A stretch of 64,000 bases of DNA from Corynebacterium incognita (GTDB taxonomy: Bacteria; Actinomycetota; Actinomycetes; Mycobacteriales; Mycobacteriaceae), in NCBI RefSeq assembly GCF_014217255.1, contig NZ_CP059404.1, positions 2,046,001 to 2,110,000 on the forward strand. Direction: 5' to 3'. The position numbers were made by a program, and so were the translations under genes. The notes beneath the pieces are model-generated. The model saw only the letters and a program-made list of their open reading frames with translations, had not been told where the DNA came from and made no database searches. Shown piece by piece: positions 17,248 through 24,319 of the stretch. The first letter of the stretch is position 1. Every line of letters starts with the position of its first letter.

Positions 17248-17603
17248 GCGTCCGCTCCTTTCACGCCGCATCCGGGCACCGAGCACTCAGGGTCGATGCA
17301 CGGGGCGTTTTCGTCGACGGCCAACGTCGCGTTCACTAGCGCGTTGAGCGCAGTCGCGAGGTGCGGATCGGCGATTTCGTAGCGAGTCTTGCGGCCCTCT
17401 GGCTCGGCGACGATGATGCCGCAGTCGCGCAAGCAGGTCAGGTGGTTCGAGACGTTCGAGCGGGTCAGGTCCAGGTCGCGCGAAAGCACAGCCGGGTAGC
17501 TCGGGCCGTCGAGTAGGGTGATCAGGATTCGGGAGCGCGTCGGATCTGTCATGGCCCGGCCGAGCCGGTTCATGACGTCGAGGCGTGAAGCAATAGTCAG
17601 CAT
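17244..17603 (-). CDS. cmtR: CmtR-like ArsR-family metal-sensing repressor
   Basis: A 119-aa winged-helix repressor of the ArsR/SmtB family. The recognition helix region reads 'LDLTRSNVSNHLTCLRDC', where the two cysteines sit as in mycobacterial CmtR (the Cys57/Cys61 pair). A third ligand candidate is in 'ENAPCIDPECSVPGC' near the C-terminus. CmtR proteins release DNA when cadmium or lead binds. This gene leads the operon and overlaps the ATPase gene by four bases, so it most likely represses both. An imperfect palindrome (TGCTGAAC-TA-TTCAACA) lies just upstream of its start. The C-terminal extension carries extra cysteines. Confidence 0.92.
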   Translation of the reverse strand: MLTIASRLDVMNRLGRAMTDPTRSRILITLLDGPSYPAVLSRDLDLTRSNVSNHLTCLRDCGIIVAEPEGRKTRYEIADPHLATALNALVNATLAVDENAPCIDPECSVPGCGVKGADA

Positions 17604-17642
17604 GTGCTGAATTATACATTATTTGCTGAACTATTCAACACG
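17604..17642 (-). promoter_or_regulatory. cmtR promoter/operator
   Basis: This AT-rich segment upstream of cmtR holds an imperfect palindrome around TGCTGAACTATTCAACA (17620s-17640) and a second related half-site GTGCTGAA (17604-17611). Autoregulation by CmtR at such a site is expected; the exact footprint is inferred. Confidence 0.5.
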
Positions 17643-17685
17643 TACTGAACTGACATTGGGGCGAAGGCCTTACGACCTGCAGAAA

Positions 17686-17976
17686 TTAGTCGATGGGGTT
17701 GGTGATGAGCAGGGCGTCGGAGGACATGACGGCGGCGTCGGTTTTGAGCTGCTCAATGAGCTTGTCGGGCTCAGCGGCGTAGGTGCGGCCGAAAGTGGTG
17801 GGGCCGACATCAGGCAGCGCGCCCACTTGGTCGGAACCAGAGGCCTGCATGCCGAACCTCTGCATGTCCGCAGCCTGGGCGATCTCCAGATGAGTCTTGG
17901 CGATCTTTTCCGCAGATGGCCCGCGCTAGCCACCGAAGGCGTAATGCCCGAAGCTTAAGAAGCCGAACGTTCTCAT
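17686..17976 (-). pseudogene. LLM-class flavin-dependent oxidoreductase, internally deleted
   Basis: The start (ATG at 17976) gives 'MRTFGFLSFGHYAFGG', then an in-frame TAG (17926-17928), then 'RGPSAEKIAKTHLEIAQAAD'. This is the N-terminus of a luciferase-like monooxygenase. It joins directly to the C-terminus, 'GALPDVGPTTFGRTYAAEPD' and 'KLIEQLKTDAAVMSSDALLI'. More than 200 residues of the TIM barrel are missing. The gene is dead through both the stop and the deletion. It is the last passenger of cassette V before att-like copy 6. Confidence 0.75.
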
Positions 17977-17980
17977 TGGA

Positions 17981-18003
17981 TAACACTCCGTTTGATGGTG
18001 TTA
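17981..18003. promoter_or_regulatory. Inverted repeat upstream of the LLM remnant
   Basis: TAACAC and GTGTTA are perfect inverted arms with 11 bases between them, placed just upstream of the ATG of the decayed oxidoreductase gene. The site resembles a repressor operator of a lost regulator. Confidence 0.4.
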
Positions 18004-18032
18004 ACGAGAGAGTAACTTTGCAACGAGATGTC

Positions 18033-18056
18033 GTGGACTTCAAGTTCAACGTGTAG
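18033..18056 (+). repeat. ychF-end repeat, copy 6 (att-like, right boundary)
   Basis: Direct copy coding VDFKFNV and TAG. It is preceded by GATGTC, so the longer reading is DVVDFKFNV, a plausible full YchF C-terminus. An intrinsic terminator follows 20 bases later. It is best explained as the original chromosomal end of ychF, moved away from the gene by insertions. Confidence 0.85.
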
Positions 18057-18076
18057 CTTACGCCTGAAGAAGAGAT

Positions 18077-18102
18077 GGCCCCACCGACACTAGGGTGGGG
18101 CC
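18077..18102 (+). terminator. Strong intrinsic terminator, probably the original ychF terminator
   Basis: A 9-bp perfect stem GGCCCCACC / GGTGGGGCC with an 8-base loop is followed by a T-rich run (GTTTGTGTTTTTCTG). No complete gene of the island points into it except through att-like copy 6. Its distance from that copy is normal for a gene terminator. Confidence 0.85.
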
Positions 18103-18211
18103 GTTTGTGTTTTTCTGTTGCGTGAGCGCCTGCCTCCATGCGCCCTCAGTGCCCCACATGGGCTGCCGGTGCGGCAGATTCGCGCACGGCTGTGGTGGTT
18201 TGGGCGCGACC

Positions 18212-18250
18212 CGACATAACGATGAGCGTTATTGACGCATTGCGTTATGT
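18212..18250 (+). promoter_or_regulatory. higBA operator region
   Basis: Three CGTTAT half-sites occur: inverted at 18214-18219 and direct at 18225-18230 and 18243-18248. ACATAACG (18212-18219) and CGTTATGT (18243-18250) form perfect outer arms; TAACG...CGTTA forms an inner palindrome. The site lies 20 bases upstream of higB, as expected for an autoregulated toxin-antitoxin operon bound by HigA. Confidence 0.6.
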
Positions 18251-18269
18251 TGCGTAGGTTGGGGGAGTT

Positions 18270-18551
18270 GTGATTCGGTCGTTTGCAACTAAGGCCACGG
18301 AGCGGTTGTGGAACCGTGAAAAGGTGCGTCCGATCGATCCTCATGCGCAGAAGGCTGCACTGCGTAAGCTGGTGCAGCTCAACGCTGCTCGTCAGCTCGA
18401 CTCATTCCGGGTGCCTCCGGGAAACCGGTTGGAGGCTCTCCAAGGTGATCGCGCGGGGCAGTACTCGATTCGCGTCAATGCTCAATGGTGGATTTGTTTC
18501 GCTTGGACTGAGGGAGGCGTAGAAGATGTCGAACTCGTCGACCATCACTGA
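18270..18551 (+). CDS. higB: HigB/RelE-family toxin
   Basis: A 93-aa ribosome-dependent mRNA interferase of the RelE/ParE superfamily, HigB type. Family features visible are the opening 'IRSFATKATERLWN', 'RKLVQLNAARQLDSFRVPPG', 'RLEALQGDRAGQYSIRVN' and 'WWICFAWTEGGVEDVELVD' with the terminal 'HH'. GTG 18270 follows a GGGGGA ribosome binding site. The length is complete. The antitoxin gene overlaps its 3' end by 26 bases, the toxin-first order of higBA. It lies just outside the right boundary of the ychF island. Confidence 0.92.
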   Translation: MIRSFATKATERLWNREKVRPIDPHAQKAALRKLVQLNAARQLDSFRVPPGNRLEALQGDRAGQYSIRVNAQWWICFAWTEGGVEDVELVDHH

Positions 18552-18759
18552 GAAATGGGAGCCTGTACATCCCGGAGAAGTACGGATGGAAGATTTCATC
18601 AAAGGTTTTCAGATTACGCAGCACAAGCTGGCGGTGGATATAGGCGTGCCACCTCGTCGGATTAATGAGATTGTGCATGGCAAGCGGGCTATAACTGCTG
18701 ATACTGCGCTTTGTCTCGGAAGGTACTTCCAGATGGATCCGCAGTTCTGGCTTAACTAG
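18526..18759 (+). CDS. higA: HigA antitoxin, shortened by an amber codon
   Basis: Helix-turn-helix antitoxin and repressor: 'HPGEVRMEDFIKGFQITQ', 'LAVDIGVPPRRINEIVHGKR' and 'ITADTALCLGRYFQMDPQFW' are characteristic of the HigA/VapI family. The frame ends at TAG 18757-18759 after 'FWLN', but it continues in phase as 'QSFYDLQIAQEKATAELDGI' to TGA 18840, the normal tail (FWLNLQ-x-YDL). One base change (probably TTG to TAG) would explain the shortening by 27 residues. The DNA-binding domain is intact and the tail is often dispensable, so the protein may still work. Confidence 0.85.
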   Translation: MSNSSTITEKWEPVHPGEVRMEDFIKGFQITQHKLAVDIGVPPRRINEIVHGKRAITADTALCLGRYFQMDPQFWLN

Positions 18760-18954
18760 CAAAGCTTTTATGACCTGCAGATTGCGCAAGAAAAGGCGAC
18801 GGCTGAGCTTGACGGTATCGAGCCGCTACAGGTGGCTTGAGCTGGGGGAGATTCTGCGTTTCTGGTTTTTGCCGCGAAAAGTGGAGTCATGCGCCAAGTG
18901 CCTGGCGTATAGGTGGAAGGCCTTCTGGCCTGTGGCCCCCCAGTATTGGTTGGG

Positions 18955-19280
18955 GTGCGGTGGAAATTTGCGTGGGGCCGAATCGAGGGGCGGACAGGAT
19001 GGAGTTGGCCTGCATGACGGCCTCGCCGCTGGCAACGACCGGCTCGCCGTTGCGCAGTGGCATTGTCGCGGGCCTGCGCGTACGGCGAATTCTGGGTCTG
19101 GTTGTGCGCGGCCTGGGCCGACTGGCCGAAAGCTGCCTAGTCGTACTGTTCGCGGCCGAACTGGGCCTGGTCATTCTGCGGGACATAAGGCTGTCCCCGC
19201 TGCGGAGCGGGCTGCGGTGCCTGTGTCGGTGCAGAGTTCTGCGGAGTGTCCTTCTTTTTGAAGAAATCGAAGATGCCCAC
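18955..19280 (-). pseudogene. Decayed Gln/Pro-rich protein gene of unknown family
   Basis: From GTG 19280 (AGAAAGG upstream) the minus strand reads 'VGIFDFFKKKDTPQNSAPTQ', then 'PQRGQPYVPQNDQAQFGREQ', reaching an in-frame TAG at 19137-19139. It continues in phase as 'AAFGQSAQAAHNQTQNSPYA'. A later piece, 'NGEPVVASGEAVMQANSI', is in another frame. This looks like one former gene with a stop and a frameshift. I do not recognise the product. The first 47 codons could still make a small basic protein. Confidence 0.5.
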
Positions 19281-19391
19281 TGGGGAGCCTTTCTGCCGTA
19301 GTGATGTTGCCTACATAAAAACACGGCGATGAGACGTGCGCTCTGCGTCACAGCAAACTCACATGCAGGCAGAAAGGTTGTTGAAGAATCC

Positions 19392-20663
19392 TTAGGCGTT
19401 GGGGCGCTCCAGCGTGCCGACGCCGCGCTTGCGCGGAATCACCGTTTCCACGCGCCCGCCTTCGCTTGTTTCCAGTCCCGAATCTGTCGCCGCGGCGGCG
19501 GTGGTGGCTGCGGCGACGTCGACAGGCGCGGTGTGCCCACAAGAGCCTTCGGAGGCGCAGCCTCCGCAACCGCCGTCAACGGTAGTGCCGCAGGGAGTGG
19601 TGACAGGGGCGGGAACATCGTCGCCCGGGGCCACGCCGTGTGCGCGGAGGAATTCCTCGTGTTCAGCCACGAGGTCACGTCCCTCGGCTCCCAGGACCTC
19701 AAAGCCGCCGTCGCGGATCATCTTCAGATCGTCCAACGCGGACTGGCCCACGGAGGTCAGGTAGTCGCCGAGGAACAGCGAGTTGACCACGTGGAGCGCC
19801 AGCGACTGTAGGGAGCGCAGGTGGATCTCCCGGCCGCCGGCCATGCGCAGCTCCTTGTCCGGTGCGACCATGCGCACGGTGGCGAGGATGCGCAGGCACT
19901 GCATTGGGGTGAGATCCCAGGTGCCCTCGAGCGGCGTGCCGTCGAAAGGCATGAGGAAGTTCACCGGGATGGAATCTGAGCCCATGTCGCGTAGTGCGAA
20001 GATGGCCTCCACTACTTGTTCATTAGTCTCGCGCATGCCCACGATGAGCCCGGAGCAGGCGGACATGCCCGCCGCCTGGGCTTCGTTCACCGTGTCCACG
20101 CGGTCTTGGTACGTGTGGGTGGAACAGATCTCGGTGTAGTGGGATTCCGCGGTGTTGATGTTGTGGTTGTACGCGTCCACGCCGGCCTGCTTGAGGCGCT
20201 GGGCCTGTCCGTCCTTGAGGTGGCCGAGACAGGCGCAGACCTCGACCTCCGGGTGCTCGGACTTGAGGTTTTCAATCATGCCGGAGACGCGCTCGACGTC
20301 GCGGTCGGTGGGGCCGCGCCCGGAGGCGACCATACACACGCGGGAGGCGCCTCCCTGGATGCCGTAGGTGGCCTGCTTGACGGCCTCGTTGGACTTGATC
20401 CAGGTGTACTTGAGCACATCGGCTTCCGAACCTAGGCGCTGTGAGCAGTAGGTGCAGTCCTCGGGGCAGAGTCCGGACTTCAGGTTCACCAGGTAGTTGA
20501 CCTTGACCGTGTTGGCAAAGAAGTGGCGGCGCAGGGTGGACGCGGCGTCGACGAGTGCGAAGGTCTCGGCGTCGCTGGCGTTGAGCATGGCGAGGGCTTC
20601 CTCGCGGGTGGCGGCTTCGCCGCCGGCGAGTACTCGTTCAGCAATTTCAGCAAAATGTGGCAT
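19392..20663 (-). CDS. bioB: Biotin synthase with cysteine-rich C-terminal extension
   Basis: Radical-SAM enzyme that inserts sulfur into dethiobiotin, the last step of biotin synthesis. The CxxxCxxC cluster motif is at residues 66-73 (CPEDCTYC). 'VCMVASGRGP', 'YNHNINTAESHY' and 'CSGLIVGMRETNEQ' are family signatures, including the second-cluster ligands. The barrel ends at about residue 345, but the protein has 423 residues. The extra tail contains 'CGTTVDGGCGGCASEGSCGH' (four cysteines), a low-complexity Ala/Thr stretch, and the basic end 'IPRKRGVGTLERPNA'. ATG 20663 is chosen by homology. A BioQ-like operator lies about 20 bases upstream. The tail could hold an extra iron-sulfur centre; this is inference. 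Confidence 0.93.
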   Translation of the reverse strand: MPHFAEIAERVLAGGEAATREEALAMLNASDAETFALVDAASTLRRHFFANTVKVNYLVNLKSGLCPEDCTYCSQRLGSEADVLKYTWIKSNEAVKQATYGIQGGASRVCMVASGRGPTDRDVERVSGMIENLKSEHPEVEVCACLGHLKDGQAQRLKQAGVDAYNHNINTAESHYTEICSTHTYQDRVDTVNEAQAAGMSACSGLIVGMRETNEQVVEAIFALRDMGSDSIPVNFLMPFDGTPLEGTWDLTPMQCLRILATVRMVAPDKELRMAGGREIHLRSLQSLALHVVNSLFLGDYLTSVGQSALDDLKMIRDGGFEVLGAEGRDLVAEHEEFLRAHGVAPGDDVPAPVTTPCGTTVDGGCGGCASEGSCGHTAPVDVAAATTAAAATDSGLETSEGGRVETVIPRKRGVGTLERPNA

Positions 20664-20684
20664 GGGTCTATTAAACGCTGTTCT

Positions 20685-20697
20685 AGAACTGTGTTCA
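20685..20697 (-). promoter_or_regulatory. Probable BioQ operator of bioB
   Basis: The minus strand carries TGAACACAGTTCT, which fits the corynebacterial BioQ consensus TGAAC-N3-GTTAC with one mismatch. It sits just upstream of the bioB start, where BioQ is known to repress biotin genes in C. glutamicum. No bioQ gene is in the window. Confidence 0.6.
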
Positions 20698-20740
20698 ACC
20701 ACTTTGCTGAAATTTTTGAACGCTGTTTATCCGACGTGAA

Positions 20741-21907
20741 TTAGCCAGCAGAAACCTCGAAACTCGTGCCCAGGCGGAGCATGCCCAACGGCAGTGACGC
20801 GTCGGTGGGGAACTGCATGGTCATCGGATCCGCGGTGAGAGTGACCTGCTTGTCCTGGTACTGCGGCCAGTTGTAGTTCTCGCCGAGGTAAATCTCGGAG
20901 ACCGTTTTTGTCGTCGTGTGTGCCGCACTCTTGGCGGTGATCTCCTGCGGGCTAGCCAGCTCAAGGATCCAGAACTCCTCACTCAGCGATTCACCGTTCG
21001 GCGTGGGTTTGCCGTCCATGAGATCCGCCGCGGTCTTAAGCCGCACGGTGCCGTTGAAGGAGTTGGAGCTTTCCGACGACTGCGCTGGCGCACCGCCGCC
21101 AGAACTATTGCGGTTGAGGACGCCCGTTGTGCCCATGTCATCGGAGTGGGTGGGGATGGAACCCTTGGCCAGGATGTCAAAGCCGGCGTTGTTCTTGGAG
21201 TCGAACCAAGCGATGGGGCGCATCTCCTTCGGGTTCTCGCCCTCCTTGGAGTACTCAAGTGTCTTTCCGGACTTCTTAATCTTGTTGCCCTCGAGCGTGT
21301 AGTGCTTGGCGGAAACGGTTGGTTGCATGGACATCCATGACAATTCCCATATCCCGACGCCGGAGGTGGCAGCAGCGATGGAGCCGCGGCCACCACCGGA
21401 GCTGGCGACGCCCTGGATGAGAACATCGTTGGTGTTCTTGACGGTCTTGCCGCCGTCTTCGGAGTAGAAGATGCTGACCGGTTCCCAGCGATCAGTGCCT
21501 ACCGAATACAACATTTCCGGGGTGCCGTCGCCGGTGACGTCTGCGAAGCCATAACGCGCGGTGCCGGTCGGGGTGGAACCGCTAGCGGAATTCATCTTGA
21601 TTGAGCTCGGGTCCGCAATGTCCTTCTTGTAGGCCTCGGCCAGCGCTGAAAAGTTAGCGGATTCCTTCTTCGAATCTTTCTTGGAATCCTTCTTCGGCTC
21701 GGCGGAGTCTTTGCCGTCCTTGCCGTCCTTGCCGGAATTCTTCGAGTCCTTGTCTCCCTTGTCGTCCTTGGCGGCGTCCTCGGCGCCTTCGGTCACAATG
21801 ACGGTCGAGGTCATGGGGCCGCTACCGCCGGGAAAGTCGGCGCACGAGGCGAGAGGCAGGGCGAAGGTGATGGTGGCAGCGAGGACCGCGCGGCGAGGCA
21901 TAGTCAT
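20741..21907 (-). CDS. Lipoprotein with FG-GAP-like motif, paralogue A
   Basis: Predicted lipoprotein: n-region 'MTMPRR', hydrophobic 'AVLAATITFALP' and lipobox LASC, so it should be anchored outside the membrane. A Lys/Asp/Ser-rich linker (residues ~45-80) is followed by a globular part with 'YGFADVTGDGTPEMLY', a DxxGDG calcium-loop-like motif, and 'GTVRLKTAADLMDG'. Function unknown. It is a clear paralogue of the next gene upstream (same lipobox, 'TSTVIVT', the DGTPEML motif and the ending 'GMLRLG'). Both use AGGAG at the same distance (11 bases) from the start. Confidence 0.85.
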   Translation of the reverse strand: MTMPRRAVLAATITFALPLASCADFPGGSGPMTSTVIVTEGAEDAAKDDKGDKDSKNSGKDGKDGKDSAEPKKDSKKDSKKESANFSALAEAYKKDIADPSSIKMNSASGSTPTGTARYGFADVTGDGTPEMLYSVGTDRWEPVSIFYSEDGGKTVKNTNDVLIQGVASSGGGRGSIAAATSGVGIWELSWMSMQPTVSAKHYTLEGNKIKKSGKTLEYSKEGENPKEMRPIAWFDSKNNAGFDILAKGSIPTHSDDMGTTGVLNRNSSGGGAPAQSSESSNSFNGTVRLKTAADLMDGKPTPNGESLSEEFWILELASPQEITAKSAAHTTTKTVSEIYLGENYNWPQYQDKQVTLTADPMTMQFPTDASLPLGMLRLGTSFEVSAG

Positions 21908-22014
21908 GATGGGGTGGACTCCTGAGGGAATGAGAACTGAGAGAGAAGTTCAGTTCTATAGACTCATTGCTGCGGCGGTGCTGTGTCTAGCTTTTGTGGT
22001 GCGGGTCCGGGAAC

Positions 22015-23178
22015 CTAGCTGACTTTCGCGCTCACCCCGGGGCCGAGCCGGAGCATGCCCATCGGCATGGAGGAGTCGGAAGGGTAGTGGACGCGCTTGG
22101 TCTCCGCGGTGACGGTGACGTGCTTGTTTTCCAATTTCTCCCACTGTGAGGAGTCGTCTTGGTGCTCGGTCTTTTCTCCCAGCGCTATTTCTGAAATGAA
22201 TCGAGTTACAACGTCGCTGGGAATGGAAGCCGTGACGTTTTGCGGTGTATCGAGCTCCAAGACCCAGAACACCTGATCTTCAGGCTCGCCGTTCGGGGTG
22301 GGGTGCCCGTTCATGACCTCGGCCGCGGTTTTGCGGCGGACTGTTCCGCTAAACGACGTCGTGTCCGTTCGCGCGGCGACGCCCGGGTTCGGGTCGCCGA
22401 CGCCACTGGTGGATTCACCCAGGCGGCTCATGTTGTTGGACTGGGTGGGGATGTCGCCCTCGGCGAGGGTGTCGAAGCCGGTGGTGTCAGTGGTCCTAAA
22501 CCACGCGATGGGCTGGACATCCGGTGGGGTGTTCACCATCTTGGTAAACGAAATCTCCTCGCCCACGGACTGGAGGTTGTTGCCATTGAGCTCGTAGCGG
22601 CGGGCCACAGCTTCGTCTTGGACGGAATGCCACGCCACTTCCCACAGGCCGCTGCCGGAGGTGGAGCCGGAGACGTCTTGGCGGGAGCCGCCCGCTGTGG
22701 AAGCGCCCGCAAGTAGGATGTCCTGGGTGTTCCGTACGGTCTTGCCGTTATCGCTGGTGTGGAACACGCTAACCGGGCCCCAACCCTTCGACTCCTTTTT
22801 GTACAGCATCTCCGGGGTGCCGTCGCCGTTGACGTCGGTGAAGCCGTACCAATAGATGCCCGTGGGGTAGTAGTCTTCCACCGAATTCATGGAAATGGCG
22901 TCTGGGTTGGCGATTGCCTTCTTATATCCCGCGGCCAGCTGCGCGTATGAGCTGGATTCCTTGGCGGGTTCTTTGTTCTTCGTCGTCGACTCCTCGCCAG
23001 TGGCAGTGGCCTTGTTGTTGTTCTTGTCCTTGTTCTCGGCGTTGTCCTGTTCGGCGCTCGGGGTGACAATCACAGTAGAGGTCACTGGTTCGGAGCTGCC
23101 GGGCAACAGTGAGCAGGAGGCGAGGGGGAGGGCGAGGGTCGCGGCAATGAAGAGGGCCGTGCGGCGCAGGGTAATCAT
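22015..23178 (-). CDS. Lipoprotein with FG-GAP-like motif, paralogue B
   Basis: A 387-aa lipoprotein with 'MITLRRTALFIAATLALP' and lipobox LASC. It shares its layout with paralogue A: 'STVIVTPSAE', an Asn/Lys-rich linker, 'YGFTDVNGDGTPEMLYKKES', 'GTVRRKTAAEVMNGHPTPNG' and the end 'MGMLRLGPG'. The linker composition differs (Asn/Lys/Thr rather than Lys/Asp), which suggests an old duplication. I chose ATG 23178, with AGGAGC 11 bases upstream, rather than an upstream in-frame start. Substrate or partner unknown. Each copy has its own AT-rich promoter-like region (TATAGA boxes). Confidence 0.85.
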   Translation of the reverse strand: MITLRRTALFIAATLALPLASCSLLPGSSEPVTSTVIVTPSAEQDNAENKDKNNNKATATGEESTTKNKEPAKESSSYAQLAAGYKKAIANPDAISMNSVEDYYPTGIYWYGFTDVNGDGTPEMLYKKESKGWGPVSVFHTSDNGKTVRNTQDILLAGASTAGGSRQDVSGSTSGSGLWEVAWHSVQDEAVARRYELNGNNLQSVGEEISFTKMVNTPPDVQPIAWFRTTDTTGFDTLAEGDIPTQSNNMSRLGESTSGVGDPNPGVAARTDTTSFSGTVRRKTAAEVMNGHPTPNGEPEDQVFWVLELDTPQNVTASIPSDVVTRFISEIALGEKTEHQDDSSQWEKLENKHVTVTAETKRVHYPSDSSMPMGMLRLGPGVSAKVS

Positions 23179-23311
23179 GGCGGGTAGTGCTCCTGAGAGA
23201 TGAACGTGTCGATTTTCTATACTATTACCGTCCAACGCTGGCGTGTAGGTTCTCCCGATCTGGGGGTATCTGGAAATGGATTTTAGTAATAGGTTGATCT
23301 AGGATTGCCGC

Positions 23312-24115
23312 ATGATCAGTGAACTCGCGGTCCCGCTGGGCCTCACGCTGGCAGCGGGCTTAGCGACGTCCGTGGGCGGCCTCGTCGTCCTCAGGAAAGC
23401 GCAGCCCTCACGGGTATTTCTCGCCGCAGCCCTCGGCTTATCTGCCGGGGTGATGCTGTGGGTGTCCTTCGTGGAGCTGTTTCCCGAAGCTGTAGATAGT
23501 TTCACCGCCGCCTATGGCGACTCGTCGGCGCGGCTGTATGCAGGGGTAGCGTTCTTTGCCGGGATTGGCCTCATCGCAATCATTGACCGCCTGGTTCCCG
23601 CGGTGGTCAATCCCCACGAACCGGTGGTGGACGGGGCGTCGGAAAGCACGGGACTCGCGCCCGCGGCGCTGCGGAAGATGGGCCTGGTCACCGCCTTGGC
23701 TATTGGCATCCACAACTTCCCCGAGGGCTTTGCGACGTTCGTGTCCGGCACCGAGGATCTGAACATCGCGCTCCCCATTGCCGCGGCCATTGCGATTCAC
23801 AACATCCCTGAAGGTATCGCGGTCGCCGTCCCCATTTGGCAGGCCACGGGGTCGCGGCGCAAGGGATTCTGGTGGGCTACGATTGCTGGCCTGTCGGAGC
23901 CCTTGGGGGCGCTCATTGGAGCGCTGGTCCTGCTGCCATTTCTGGGGCCGGCGACGATGGGGGTTGTCTTTGCCATGATTGCAGGTGTCATGGTGTTCGT
24001 CTCTCTCGATGAGCTGCTGCCTACCGCAGTAGCCACGGGCAAGCATCACGCCGCCGTCTACGGCCTCGTGGTGGGCATGGCGATCATGGAGCTGAGCCTG
24101 TTGCTGTTCCAGTAG
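23312..24115 (+). CDS. zupT: ZIP-family zinc/metal transporter ZupT
   Basis: Metal uptake permease of the ZIP family, 267 aa with eight predicted membrane helices. The two metal-site helices are explicit: 'AIGIHNFPEGFATF' and 'AAIAIHNIPEGIAVAVP' (H-N-x-P-E-G in both), followed by 'GLSEPLGALIGALVLLPFLG'. The N-terminal start 'LGLTLAAGLATSVGGLVVL' is typical of ZupT. The histidine-rich loop of other ZIP families is absent. It stands alone between the lipoprotein gene (divergent) and the YidE-like transporter. No Zur box was recognised. Confidence 0.94.
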   Translation: MISELAVPLGLTLAAGLATSVGGLVVLRKAQPSRVFLAAALGLSAGVMLWVSFVELFPEAVDSFTAAYGDSSARLYAGVAFFAGIGLIAIIDRLVPAVVNPHEPVVDGASESTGLAPAALRKMGLVTALAIGIHNFPEGFATFVSGTEDLNIALPIAAAIAIHNIPEGIAVAVPIWQATGSRRKGFWWATIAGLSEPLGALIGALVLLPFLGPATMGVVFAMIAGVMVFVSLDELLPTAVATGKHHAAVYGLVVGMAIMELSLLLFQ

Positions 24116-24319
24116 GGGCTAGTGGACCTCGATGGGGCGATCGAATCCGAGGGAATCGGAGAGCTGGGTCATGATTGATTCTCGGTTTGTTGATGTGTCT
24201 ACAATTTATGGTGCTCCTGAACGTATAAAAGGGGAAGAGCTGAATTTAGGCGCGACTGATGGCTTAGCAAGGCTGTGTGCGAAATGCTTAATAGGCCAGT
24301 ACACGATAGAGTTTGAACC

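Noticed and set aside
7153..18056. Array as a classical class 1 integron
   Set aside because: No tyrosine integrase, no attC-like palindromic sites, and the repeats are short coding-derived direct repeats with no folding potential.
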